Of a stretch of DNA of 32,349 bases, positions 6,656-15,240 are shown piece after piece. Numbering within the stretch: the first letter of the stretch is position 1; each line of letters starts with the position of its first letter. The position numbers and the translations under genes are program-made. The notes beneath the pieces are model-generated. The model saw only the letters and a program-made list of their open reading frames with translations. It made no database searches and was not told where the DNA came from. This stretch comes from Pirellulaceae bacterium. GTDB taxonomy: Bacteria; Planctomycetota; Planctomycetia; Pirellulales; Pirellulaceae. The stretch is taken from the NCBI GenBank assembly GCA_030748485.1, contig JASMLW010000479.1:1-32349 (forward strand), given 5' to 3'.

Positions 6656-8572
6656 TTAGGCGGCTCGTCGCACCGAGTCGGCGTCCGTTTCAGCGTACGG
6701 ATCGTATTGAGGGACGGCTTGGCGGAGCTTGCCTAACAACAGATCGCGCGGGCTCTCGGTCAACTTGGCGAGCTGATCGATGTGAATGCGGATGTCGCCC
6801 AAACTGTTCGCCACACATTCGGCGACGAGGATCTTGGGATGGGCCGTGTTGATTCGCGTCTCGCCGTGCGCTTGAAGCTCTTCGTAGAGTTTTTCGCCCG
6901 GTCGCTTCCCCGTGAATTCGATTTCGATGTCACTGCCGACCTCAAGTCCCGACAGGCGGATCAGATCGGTCGCCAGATCGACGATTTTCACAGGCGTGCC
7001 CATGTCCAAGACGAAGATTTCGCCGCCATTTCCCATGGCCCCGGCTTGGACAACTAGTTGAGACGCTTCGGGGATGGTCATGAAGTACCGCACCATGTCA
7101 GGGTGCGTCACGGTGACGGGTCCGCCCTTGGCGATCTGCTCGCGGAAGACGGGGATAACACTGCCGGCGGAGTCGAGGACGTTGCCGAATCGAACGGTCA
7201 CGAAGCGGCAATCGGACTGGCGGGCGAGCGATTGCACGAACAACTCGGCGACTCGCTTGCAAGCGCCCATGACGTTGGTCGGATTGACGGCCTTGTCCGT
7301 GGAGACCATGACGAACGATCCGACTCCCGATTCGTGCGCCAGTTCGGCGACGAGCCGTGTCGCCAGGACGATGTTCTTTATCGCCTCGCCCGGATTCGCC
7401 TCCATGAGCGGCACGTGCTTGTAGGCGGCCGCGTGAAAGACGACGTGGGGCTGATACTGGTCGAAGATACTGCGCATCCGCGGCTCGTCGCACACGTCCG
7501 CCACGCAGACTTCAATCTCGCTCTCACCGATCAAACCGCGAAGCTCGCGCTCGAGAAAGAACTGTCCCGTCTCCGACTGGTCGACGACAACCAGCTTGCC
7601 GATCGGGAATTGACAGAGTTGGCGACAGATCTCTGATCCGATGCTGCCGGCGCTGCCGGTGACCAGGATAGTGCGACCGTCCAACCACGAATGAAGTTGT
7701 CCAGTATTCAATTCCACCGGAACGCGGCCCAACAGGTCTTCGATCGAGACGGTGCGCGGTCGCAAGTCGACGCGGCCGTCGAGCAGTTGTTCGTAGCTGG
7801 GCAGGACGCGGACGGTAACGCCCTCGCGGCTGCCTCCTTCAACCAACTGCCGAACCTGCTGGCCGGGCAACTCGCCGGCCGTTATGAAAACGTCGCGGAC
7901 GTGGTGTGCGCGAGCGAGTTGGCGAGTCTCTTCGAGCGCCCCGAGGACGGGGATGCCGCTGATTTCGCTTTGTGGCGCGTTGTCTTCGGCGATGAATCCG
8001 ACAACCCGATAGGGAAGTCGCGAATCGCGCCGGAGGGCTCGCAGCAGCGCCTCGCCCGTGTCGTTGGCTCCGACGATGAATACCGGCGCCTTACCGTTCA
8101 GATGGTGAGCGGCCTGCTCTTCGATCAGTCTCACGATCGACCGCAACGCGCCCACTCCGACAAGAGTGATGACCCAGTCGAGCAGGAAGACGCTGCGGGG
8201 AATGTTGATGCTGGGAAAGACCAGGTAGTCCATTACGGCTACCAAGACCGAACTGACGGTTGTCGCCTCGGCCAATTTGACGAGGTCGTGAAACGAGACG
8301 TATCGATTCCAACTCTGATAGATTCGGAACCATGAAAAAACGCCCGTCTTGATGAGTAGCACAAAGGGGACGGCGGCGAGCGAAACAGCTTGGCTCATGT
8401 TGCCGTCGAATCGCAGCCAGTACGCGATGTACAAGAATGCGGCGAAGACCGGCAATAACGCGACACCTAACAACAAGTGTCGAGTCCGACCCTGCGGCAT
8501 GGGAGGTAGAGTTAGTCGAGCCATAAGAGTTTCGCCAACTGGTCGCAACTCGCCATTCGTCCGGCACGCCAT
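6656..8572 (-). CDS. Membrane WbpM/CapD-type nucleotide-sugar 4,6-dehydratase
   Basis: 638-aa polysaccharide biosynthesis protein. About four N-terminal membrane helices (roughly 30-150) are followed by a first Rossmann-like CoA-binding-type domain (VFIVGANDTGEALL) and then the catalytic SDR domain with TGSAGSIG, SETGQFFLEREL, and STDKAVNPTNVMGACK. As in WbpM, Met replaces the catalytic Tyr. The family makes UDP-4-keto-6-deoxy-GlcNAc, the first step to sugars such as QuiNAc, FucNAc or bacillosamine at the inner membrane. Length matches the family (about 600-660 aa). An in-frame ATG at 8524 (MARLTLPPM) is an equally good start and neither has a clear Shine-Dalgarno. A 270-nt gap with a tandem repeat separates it from the ligase gene, so it may have its own promoter. 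Confidence 0.9.
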   Translation of the reverse strand: MACRTNGELRPVGETLMARLTLPPMPQGRTRHLLLGVALLPVFAAFLYIAYWLRFDGNMSQAVSLAAVPFVLLIKTGVFSWFRIYQSWNRYVSFHDLVKLAEATTVSSVLVAVMDYLVFPSINIPRSVFLLDWVITLVGVGALRSIVRLIEEQAAHHLNGKAPVFIVGANDTGEALLRALRRDSRLPYRVVGFIAEDNAPQSEISGIPVLGALEETRQLARAHHVRDVFITAGELPGQQVRQLVEGGSREGVTVRVLPSYEQLLDGRVDLRPRTVSIEDLLGRVPVELNTGQLHSWLDGRTILVTGSAGSIGSEICRQLCQFPIGKLVVVDQSETGQFFLERELRGLIGESEIEVCVADVCDEPRMRSIFDQYQPHVVFHAAAYKHVPLMEANPGEAIKNIVLATRLVAELAHESGVGSFVMVSTDKAVNPTNVMGACKRVAELFVQSLARQSDCRFVTVRFGNVLDSAGSVIPVFREQIAKGGPVTVTHPDMVRYFMTIPEASQLVVQAGAMGNGGEIFVLDMGTPVKIVDLATDLIRLSGLEVGSDIEIEFTGKRPGEKLYEELQAHGETRINTAHPKILVAECVANSLGDIRIHIDQLAKLTESPRDLLLGKLRQAVPQYDPYAETDADSVRRAA

Positions 8573-8842
8573 CGTACGCGTCGTCGCTGTGTTCTTGTCG
8601 CGGTAGCGTTGGACGAGTTGGACGAGGAATTGGACGAGGAATTGGACGAGGAAAAAGGCGGGCGGATGTTAGCGAAATCGCAACCGGCGACAAAGGCCAT
8701 TCTGCTTGTCACATGCGACGTGACGCACCGTGGCTTCTCCCATTCGATTCCTGCGAGCGACGGGAGGCGGATGAACGACGAGGGAGCTGCGCTCACTTCG
8801 TCCCATTTTGCCCAAGGCGCCCCAGCGCAGTTGGGAGTTTGC
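8573..8842. other. Intergenic gap between ligase and WbpM-like genes
   Basis: 270 bases with no convincing gene; overlapping reading frames translate the tandem repeat into DELDEELDEE or SSNSSSNSS low-complexity and look non-coding. The notable content is the 12-bp tandem repeat at 8609-8653. A promoter for the WbpM-like gene could lie here but no clear -35/-10 pair was seen. Confidence 0.5.
8609..8653. repeat. 12-bp tandem repeat TTGGACGAGGAA, 3.75 copies
   Basis: One partial unit TTGGACGAG (8609-8617) is followed by three perfect TTGGACGAGGAA units (8618-8629, 8630-8641, 8642-8653). It lies in the upstream region of the WbpM-like gene. Perfect identity between units suggests recent slippage, so copy number may vary between strains. 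Confidence 0.85.
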
Positions 8843-11554
8843 CTAGCGGAGCGGAGTCGCTGGAGGGCGGCCGCCCAGGTGTGTCGGCGGTTGGGCTGGC
8901 GGCTGGGTTGCCAGCCGTTTCAATTCCGCTAGTTTTCTGCTCACCTCAGTCGAGTCGCGGTCGCGCAGCGAGCACCATTCGAGTTGTTCGACCGCTTCTT
9001 GATAGAGGCCGTTCAACTCCAACAACTTCGCCAGCGATCGGCGCTTGTTGTAGTTGGTCGAATCCAGTTTCACCGCTCGACGCGAAACGGAGAGCGCCGC
9101 CTGGTGCTCACCGAGAAACTCGTAGACGACTCGCGCCACATCCCATGTATGCGACGCCCGACTGGGATCCTCGGCTGTTTGAGCCTCTTCGACCAAGCAC
9201 CGCACATAGGGCCAAGCCGCGTCGATCGCGTCCTCTTTGCGATCCATCGAACGGTAGACGTCGTAGATCAGCCGCATGCCCTGCTTGTCGGGTTCGAACT
9301 GCGTGAGGAAGAATTTGGCGGGCACTTGGGGAGCAAAGGCGTGGACGATTTGACCGCGGATCTGCGGGTCGTGGTGAAAGGCTCGCTTCCAATGCTCGAT
9401 CGCCTTTTCGACGTCGAGGGCCAGGAGAGCTTCTCGCCCCAATGAGAATTGCACGAACGCGTCGAACGGTCGAACTCGCTGAGCCTGGTCGATGTACTCA
9501 TCCTTCGCCGCCGGCGCCGACGTCTCCAGAAACGACAGCTCGGCTAGAAACACGTACGCCTCGCCGATCAACGGGCATTCGTGAACGGCTCGTTGACTGT
9601 GGACGAGACCCTGGTCGAGGAATGCTCGATTCTCGCCGATCGCTCGCGAGAGCCACTCGTTCTGGCTCTCTTGAGAGGGGAATTCCGAGGCTTGCGCCGC
9701 GTCGCGAATCAGCGCCAAGCTCATCGCATTGTCGGCTGACTTCTGCAGTTCCTCAAACCTCTGTAGGCAGATGAGGCCCATGCGGGCGTTAAGTCGCGGA
9801 CTCTGCGGATGGTGGGCGAGAGCCTGAGAAAGCGAGCGGTGCATCTCCGCAAGCCGCTCGGCCTGACTGTCGGACGCACTGACGTTGTCGTCCAAGGCCA
9901 GCCGCAAGTAGTCGTTCCAATGGGGAGCGGCCAGCGCGGGGCCGACGCCGACTTTCACCATCGCCCCGCCGACGAAGCAGGAGCCGACGAACAGCGCGAC
10001 GGCCGTCTGCCGGGAGAACTCGCTCGACCGGATCATGAACAAACCCCGCCAGGCTCCGACCACCCCGCCGTCCCGCAACGAGAGCGCCGTCAAGCGACAC
10101 GCCGCGGCGACCAACATCACGGTCACAGACATGCAGGCGGAAAGGTACCAGACAAAATCGACGGCCGAGTGAACCGCGCTGACACAGATCCCCGCCAGCA
10201 ACGCTCCGGCGACGGCGACGCGGCGATCGCGCGTCTCCGACTGCTCATCGCGAAACAACAGGGGGCGGATGCACCACCAGAGCGCGAACACGATGCCGAT
10301 CAGCATCAGCGCCAAGCCGGGAGCCCCCGCCTCCAGTAGCAACGGCAGGTATCCGCTTTCGCCGTGAGTGAATTCGACCGCGTAGTACTCTTGCATGTAC
10401 GACGGGTAGATCTCGCGGTGACTGCCGATCCCCGAGCCAGCCATCTGGAAATCGGGAATCGCCTCCACCAAGGCGGTCCATAGCGCCTGACGTCCCGCGG
10501 AAAGTTCGCTCAGCGAGTTGGCGTCCTTGATCGTGCCCAACTTGTAAAGCAAATGTTCACTACCGTGGATCGACAACGCGCCGATCACAGCAGCCGCCGT
10601 CAAAGCGATGGGGATCAGCGACTTGCGAGTCAACAACTTCCGCCAGAAGTAGACTCCCAGGCAAGTGGCCGCTGCGATTGCGACGGCGATCACACCGCCG
10701 CGCGAGAAGCTCAACAACACGGCCACGCCGACGACACCGGCGGCGACGATCAGTCCCTGCCGCACCAATGGGTTCACTCGTCTCCCGCCGCTCCAGCCGG
10801 ACCGCGAACTGCGATCGGAGCCGGGAGCCGCCGCCCGCACGATCCACCAAATCAGCGGTCCGACGCCCAGCGCCAGGAAGTGGGCGAAGTGGTTTTGATT
10901 GTGGAACGTCCCCTTAACTCGAAACTCAGTCGTTCGCGATGGGTGCTCGTAGAACCACAGGAACTTGCCGTTGTTGACCAGATACTGCGCCAACCCGAGA
11001 GCGGCCATCGCGACGGCGGCGACGGCGATCAGCTTCAACAGTCGCTCGACATCGTCCAACGTCTGTAGCCGCTGCAGCAGCAAGACAAACAACAACGCGT
11101 AGGCGAGGTAGACGACCAGCGCTCCACGAGTCGAGTCGGGCGCCAGCGAGATCGTGCTCCAATTGCCCAAGGCGACCGCGCTGTTGGCGTCGTTTGACCA
11201 CAGCGGCAGCCGCTCAGCTAACGAGGGCGAGACTTGGGCGATGACCGTCTCCGGCAACGGCGTCAACTGAACGACCACCAGCACCAATCCGGCGGCGAGC
11301 AACGGTTCAGCTCCCGACCAGTGCCAGCGCGACTTGGCGAGCAGGCATTGGCGGCCGAGCCAAGCGGCGCACGCAGCGACGACAAGCGCCGCGAATACGA
11401 ATTTCCCCATCGGTCCGCGGCCGCCCATAAACAGCGGAGCGATGACTGCAATGCTGGCAATCAGCAGATCGACGACGTTCAGCAGATGGTCGGACCAGGG
11501 CGAGGCGCCAGATGACGAGAAGCCGCGTCGGCTGCGGCCAAGGCTTTTTGGCAT
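8843..11554 (-). CDS. O-antigen ligase/polymerase (Wzy-C family) with C-terminal TPR region
   Basis: 903-aa inner-membrane protein. About ten to twelve hydrophobic helices occupy roughly residues 25-520, with the family's LLSFSRGG segment and a Wzy_C loop (GSGIGSHREIYPSY, then FTHGESGYLPLLLEAG) facing the periplasm. Such proteins polymerise or ligate repeat units of surface polysaccharide. Residues about 560-890 are soluble and helical with tetratricopeptide-like spacing (for example LGREALLALDVEKAIEHWKRAFHHDPQ and LSVSRRAVKLDSTNYNKRRSLAKLLELNG regions), probably a periplasmic docking platform for assembly partners. The length is about twice that of a bare ligase because of this fusion. The start ATG at 11554 has no clear Shine-Dalgarno. 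It follows the Wzc-like gene by 200 nt. Confidence 0.87.
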   Translation of the reverse strand: MPKSLGRSRRGFSSSGASPWSDHLLNVVDLLIASIAVIAPLFMGGRGPMGKFVFAALVVAACAAWLGRQCLLAKSRWHWSGAEPLLAAGLVLVVVQLTPLPETVIAQVSPSLAERLPLWSNDANSAVALGNWSTISLAPDSTRGALVVYLAYALLFVLLLQRLQTLDDVERLLKLIAVAAVAMAALGLAQYLVNNGKFLWFYEHPSRTTEFRVKGTFHNQNHFAHFLALGVGPLIWWIVRAAAPGSDRSSRSGWSGGRRVNPLVRQGLIVAAGVVGVAVLLSFSRGGVIAVAIAAATCLGVYFWRKLLTRKSLIPIALTAAAVIGALSIHGSEHLLYKLGTIKDANSLSELSAGRQALWTALVEAIPDFQMAGSGIGSHREIYPSYMQEYYAVEFTHGESGYLPLLLEAGAPGLALMLIGIVFALWWCIRPLLFRDEQSETRDRRVAVAGALLAGICVSAVHSAVDFVWYLSACMSVTVMLVAAACRLTALSLRDGGVVGAWRGLFMIRSSEFSRQTAVALFVGSCFVGGAMVKVGVGPALAAPHWNDYLRLALDDNVSASDSQAERLAEMHRSLSQALAHHPQSPRLNARMGLICLQRFEELQKSADNAMSLALIRDAAQASEFPSQESQNEWLSRAIGENRAFLDQGLVHSQRAVHECPLIGEAYVFLAELSFLETSAPAAKDEYIDQAQRVRPFDAFVQFSLGREALLALDVEKAIEHWKRAFHHDPQIRGQIVHAFAPQVPAKFFLTQFEPDKQGMRLIYDVYRSMDRKEDAIDAAWPYVRCLVEEAQTAEDPSRASHTWDVARVVYEFLGEHQAALSVSRRAVKLDSTNYNKRRSLAKLLELNGLYQEAVEQLEWCSLRDRDSTEVSRKLAELKRLATQPPAQPPTHLGGRPPATPLR

Positions 11555-11714
11555 GGATCATTCGCGCCGGCTGCGCGCTCCTCGGGCAGGCGCTAACGTC
11601 ATCGCGCCCGGAACGGATCGACAATCCGCGACAAACTGGGTCACGCGAGAATTGTCGAACGGCGCGGATCGTAGCCAATACGGCGGAGCAACGACAGAGC
11701 AATGCCGGCTCGCG

Positions 11715-11754
11715 GGCGCTGAATCAGGGGCGCTGAATCAGGGGCGCTGAATCA
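11715..11754. repeat. 14-bp tandem repeat GGCGCTGAATCAGG, nearly three copies
   Basis: Copies at 11715-11728 and 11729-11742 are identical and a third runs 11743-11754 before diverging. The array abuts the stop codon (TGA, 11757-11755) of the Wzc-like gene on its 3' side, in the 200-nt gap before the ligase gene, so copy-number change would alter the intergenic spacing but not the proteins. Confidence 0.8.
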
Positions 11755-14085
11755 TCAGGCCGCCCGACGACGGATCGCGCCGGCGCGTCGGGGCGTGGGA
11801 GCGAGTAGATCGTCCGCCCGTTCTACATCGTCGACGCGCCCATCCGCAAACTCGTCGTCGCTGAGGTCGTCATCGTCTTCACCGTATCCATATCCGTAAC
11901 CGTAGCCGTATCCGTAGCCGTAGCCGTAGCCGCCATCCATTTCGCCGACTCGGTTCGCGACAACACCGATCAAGTTGACGTTGAGAGTGGCGAGGTGTTC
12001 GGCCGCGCGGAGCACGATTCGACGGTGGTTTTTCTCGGGCTGGACGACGAGCATCATGCCGTCGACCAGTCGGCCAACGATGGCCGCGTCGCTGGCCGCC
12101 ATGACGGGCGGGCAGTCGACAAAGACTTGATCGTAGTTCAACTCGGCCCAGGCGATGAGATCCTGGAACCGCTGGCCGCCGAGCAACTCGCCCGGATCGC
12201 TCGGCTTGGGGCCACACGGCAGCACATCGAGCCCCTCGATCGATGTCGATTGCACGGCGGCGGCGCACTCGGCGGGCAAGTCTTGATCTGATCGCAGCAC
12301 ATCGGTGAGGCCGTGGTCGTGACGCACCTTGAACAGCTTGGAGAGTCCGGGTCGGCGGAGGTCGGCGTCGATCAGCAATGTTCGTTTGCCGGCCTGTGCG
12401 TAAGCGACGCCCAGGTTCGCCAACACGGTCGTCTTGCCGTCGCTCGGCTCGGAACTCGTCACCGCCAGGCGCTGCATCTCCTCGCCCGACAGAGCGAGAA
12501 CGGTTCGCAAAGTGCGGAACGCCTCACTTTCCACCGAATTGGGCGAGACGCTGACGTGCAAGGACTCGGCTCCCCCGTCGCTGATCGCGGACAGCTTGCG
12601 GACCATCGCCAGCAGCGGAACACCCAATTGTTCGCGAAGTTCTTCGGGCGAACGGAAGCGATCGTCGAGCAGGTCGAGGACGTAGACGACTCCCGTCCCG
12701 ACGCTGAGCCCGGCGACGAGACAAATGAGTCCCACGAGCGTCAATCGCGGCGCGACGAAGTCTTTGAGCGCCTTCGGATCGCTGACGATGGAGACGCGCA
12801 CGTCCGTGCGGTCGCGTTTCAGATCGATGTTGGCGATGCGATCGAGCAGATTGTCGTGGAGCTTGCTCAACCGTTGGACTTCGTTCTCGGCCATCTGCAG
12901 CGCGGCCATGCGATCGTTCAGTTGCACGGCTTCGGTCTTCACCGCCTCGTACTCGCGGCGCAGGTTGTCTTCATGCGATTGGGTTCTCGTCAAATCCTCT
13001 TGCAACATCGACACGAGCGTATTTCCCAGCCGGCCGTTCCGCATTCCGTCGAGTTTGCGATTGATGTTGGCCTGGTAATCGGCCAGGTAGCGTCGCCCGT
13101 TCTCGATGTTGCGAGTCAATTGCACGACGCGGGGGTGAGCCGGCCCCAGGCGGACTTGAATCGTGTCCAGTTCGGAGCGGTCCGCCAGCATCTCGCGCTC
13201 GATATCGTTGACGGCCTCGAGGAACTTCGGATTCAGCCCCAGCGTGCTGATCAGAAACTCGCGTCCGATGCTGGCGTCGAGCATGAACAGGTGCTGACGA
13301 AGGTCGCCCCCGCGGCGGATGGCGAATAACGACGCCTCGAGCTCCATGCGCCGCTTTTGGACGGTCAAATACGTATCGTTGAGTTCCACGACGCGCTGCA
13401 CGAGTGGGTGCGTTACGTTCGAGCCGTCGCGCATCGCCAGGTCGCCCGTTCGGCGGCGGAGTTGTAGCAACTCGGCTTGTTTCTGGCGGAGCTCTTTTTC
13501 TTTCTGATGTCTTTCGCGGTCGAGAATCCCGACGATTTCAACAGAGACGTCCTTGTGATTTTTGTCCATGAAATCCATGTAGGACTTCACGATTGCCGCC
13601 ACAACTGCTTGCGCGGCGGCGGGCGACTTCGACTGGTAGGTCAACTCGATGATGTTGGTTCGCTTGATGGCGCGCGCCGAGAGGTTGCCCCGCAGCACGT
13701 CGGTCCACTTCTCTCGCGGAGCCTCGGCGAGATCGATGCGAGCGCCCTGAGGCATCTTCTTCAATCGCTCCAAGGCGCCGTTGAGGACGACGGCGCTGGT
13801 GAACAGCCGCTCGTAAGTCGGGATCTGCGTGTCTCGCGAACCGGTCGGGTTCATCGATGTGTTCCAGACGTCCGGTCCGGATTGCGTGACGAGCAGCTGG
13901 GCGGAGGCTTGAAAGATGCGAGTCGCCGTGAAGTAGTAGAGCGCTCCGAGCAAGCCTGCGACAAGCACCGCGGTGATGACGTGCGATTTGCGGTAGCGGA
14001 GGACGCGCAGAAACCTCAACGTGGCCTGCGCCGCGTCGGCGGGCGACTGCTCGACATCCGCTGGCATTCTCGACGTGTCTGTCAT
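11755..14085 (-). CDS. Wzc-like polysaccharide co-polymerase / tyrosine autokinase (BY-kinase)
   Basis: 776-aa protein. A Wzz-type domain is bounded by membrane helices (HVITAVLVAGLLGALYYF near the start and LVGLICLVAGLSVGTGVVY in the middle) with long coiled coils between them in the periplasm. The cytoplasmic C-terminal kinase domain has Walker A (SSEPSDGKTTV), Walker A' (LLIDADLRRPG) and Walker B (VFVDCPPV). BY-kinases control chain length and export by cycling phosphorylation of a C-terminal tyrosine cluster; here that cluster is eight Gly-Tyr pairs in a row (coded 11884-11931) followed by an acidic stretch and a basic end. The frame is open to an ATG at 14235, but that would overlap the upstream exporter gene by about 100 nt and add a low-complexity stretch, so the ATG at 14085 was chosen. 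It lies 49 nt after the Wza-like gene. Confidence 0.93.
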   Translation of the reverse strand: MTDTSRMPADVEQSPADAAQATLRFLRVLRYRKSHVITAVLVAGLLGALYYFTATRIFQASAQLLVTQSGPDVWNTSMNPTGSRDTQIPTYERLFTSAVVLNGALERLKKMPQGARIDLAEAPREKWTDVLRGNLSARAIKRTNIIELTYQSKSPAAAQAVVAAIVKSYMDFMDKNHKDVSVEIVGILDRERHQKEKELRQKQAELLQLRRRTGDLAMRDGSNVTHPLVQRVVELNDTYLTVQKRRMELEASLFAIRRGGDLRQHLFMLDASIGREFLISTLGLNPKFLEAVNDIEREMLADRSELDTIQVRLGPAHPRVVQLTRNIENGRRYLADYQANINRKLDGMRNGRLGNTLVSMLQEDLTRTQSHEDNLRREYEAVKTEAVQLNDRMAALQMAENEVQRLSKLHDNLLDRIANIDLKRDRTDVRVSIVSDPKALKDFVAPRLTLVGLICLVAGLSVGTGVVYVLDLLDDRFRSPEELREQLGVPLLAMVRKLSAISDGGAESLHVSVSPNSVESEAFRTLRTVLALSGEEMQRLAVTSSEPSDGKTTVLANLGVAYAQAGKRTLLIDADLRRPGLSKLFKVRHDHGLTDVLRSDQDLPAECAAAVQSTSIEGLDVLPCGPKPSDPGELLGGQRFQDLIAWAELNYDQVFVDCPPVMAASDAAIVGRLVDGMMLVVQPEKNHRRIVLRAAEHLATLNVNLIGVVANRVGEMDGGYGYGYGYGYGYGYGYGEDDDDLSDDEFADGRVDDVERADDLLAPTPRRAGAIRRRAA
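11884..11931 (-). repeat. Hexanucleotide repeat coding (Gly-Tyr)8 in the BY-kinase tail
   Basis: Eight successive 6-base units each encode Tyr-Gly or Gly-Tyr. Synonymous third bases vary (GGC, GGA, GGT; TAC, TAT), so the peptide repeat has been kept while the DNA has drifted, which implies selection for the tyrosines rather than fresh slippage. Confidence 0.85.
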
Positions 14086-14134
14086 TGCGGGTCTTTGTTT
14101 GCTCGGAAGCCGATCAACTTCGGAGCCGTTTGAC

Positions 14135-15193
14135 TCAAAATCCTGGGATGGCGCTGCTGAATCCAAATCGAATGAAGCTGCGGAGCGTTTCGATTGTGAA
14201 CGTGGTTGGCGTCTCCTCCACACTGACCACATCACCAGCCGCTAAGCGCATGTTGGCCGCCGGGTCGCTCTTGGCCGATCGCACCGACGCGTTGATCGTC
14301 ACCGGTGCTCGGTTGCCGGGCAGCGTGCGAATCACTTTGACTTTGTCAGCTAACTGCAGTCGCCGCCCGCCGGCCAAAGCGATCGCGCCGAGCAATCGCA
14401 ATTCCTGATTCTCCGGCATTTCGAACTGATCGGGCCGATGCACCAGTCCGATCACGTGGATGGCCTGCAACGGTTTCTCGATGACGGTCACCGATGCCCC
14501 GTCGAGCAGTCGGAAGTCGCCGCCCTGTCGAGTGGCGACGGCGAGATCGATTCGCTGCGACCGCGGAGGCGCCATGACGCGACCATCAAAGTAGGTGGGG
14601 TGCCGAATGTCCACGATCGTGCCCGCCTCTTTCGACAGGCCGCCGGCGGCTGACAGCGCAGACAGCAAGTTGCTGTTGGCGGCGGGTAGATAGGTGTCGC
14701 CGGGCTGCTTGACCGCTCCCATCACCGTGACGTGATTGGTCTTTCGCTGCTTGAGACCGACGGCCACCGACGGCGTCCGATAGATGCCTCGAGTCACGCT
14801 CTCTCGACCGATCGCCTCTTCCGCTTGAGTCAGTTGCAAACCGGCCAATTGGATTTGACCAACCAGAGGTACTTCCGCACTGCCGTAGTCGTTCACGCGA
14901 ACCGGCTTGCCAACGCCGTCGTCGTCAGCCAGCCCTGTTGAAATCGTGACCTCGACAAGATCGCCCGGCTGAATCACATCACTGCGAAAGTTGGCGCTCG
15001 ACAGGTGAGACAGATTGAGCTGACGAGAGCTTTGGACCGGCGGCGCGGCCAGTGCGGCCGGCAGACTCGCTGCGTTGTACGACCCGGACGCCTGGCAACC
15101 ACACGACAGCGCCGCCAACGAAATTGCAGTCAGCAGCCCCGCCAGTTGTAGCTTGTCGCGCCGGATTCCCGTCCTGGGTTGTTTCATTGTCAT
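14135..15193 (-). CDS. Wza-like outer-membrane polysaccharide export lipoprotein (SLBB)
   Basis: Export protein of the Poly_export/SLBB family. The N-terminus has a basic start, a hydrophobic stretch (LAGLLTAISLAALS) and a lipobox-like SCGC, so it should be a lipoprotein anchored in the outer membrane. The polysaccharide export domain follows (SDVIQPGDLVEVTISTG, VNDYGSAEVPLVGQIQLAG, ATRGIYRTPSVAV-like region), then SLBB-type segments (NHVTVMGAVKQPGDTYLP; IHVIGLVHRPDQFEMP). The family forms the channel through which capsule or exopolysaccharide leaves. The frame is open to an ATG at 15241 that touches the preceding gene's stop; the ATG at 15193 puts a normal n-region before the hydrophobic core and was chosen (352 aa). 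The C-terminus is short of the helical barrel seen in E. coli Wza. It pairs with the Wzc-like gene 49 nt downstream. Confidence 0.92.
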   Translation of the reverse strand: MTMKQPRTGIRRDKLQLAGLLTAISLAALSCGCQASGSYNAASLPAALAAPPVQSSRQLNLSHLSSANFRSDVIQPGDLVEVTISTGLADDDGVGKPVRVNDYGSAEVPLVGQIQLAGLQLTQAEEAIGRESVTRGIYRTPSVAVGLKQRKTNHVTVMGAVKQPGDTYLPAANSNLLSALSAAGGLSKEAGTIVDIRHPTYFDGRVMAPPRSQRIDLAVATRQGGDFRLLDGASVTVIEKPLQAIHVIGLVHRPDQFEMPENQELRLLGAIALAGGRRLQLADKVKVIRTLPGNRAPVTINASVRSAKSDPAANMRLAAGDVVSVEETPTTFTIETLRSFIRFGFSSAIPGF

Positions 15194-15240
15194 CCTAGAG
15201 CGCCGCCCAACCTCCGAGGCGTGCGACGAATGGTTCAACA

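Noticed and set aside
8609..8932. Frame encoding DELDEELDEE from the tandem repeat
   Set aside because: Low-complexity translation of an intergenic repeat running into the antisense of the ligase gene.
14086..14235. Upstream extension of the Wzc-like gene to ATG 14235
   Set aside because: It would overlap the Wza-like gene by about 100 nt and adds a low-complexity stretch with no feature; ATG 14085 fits better.
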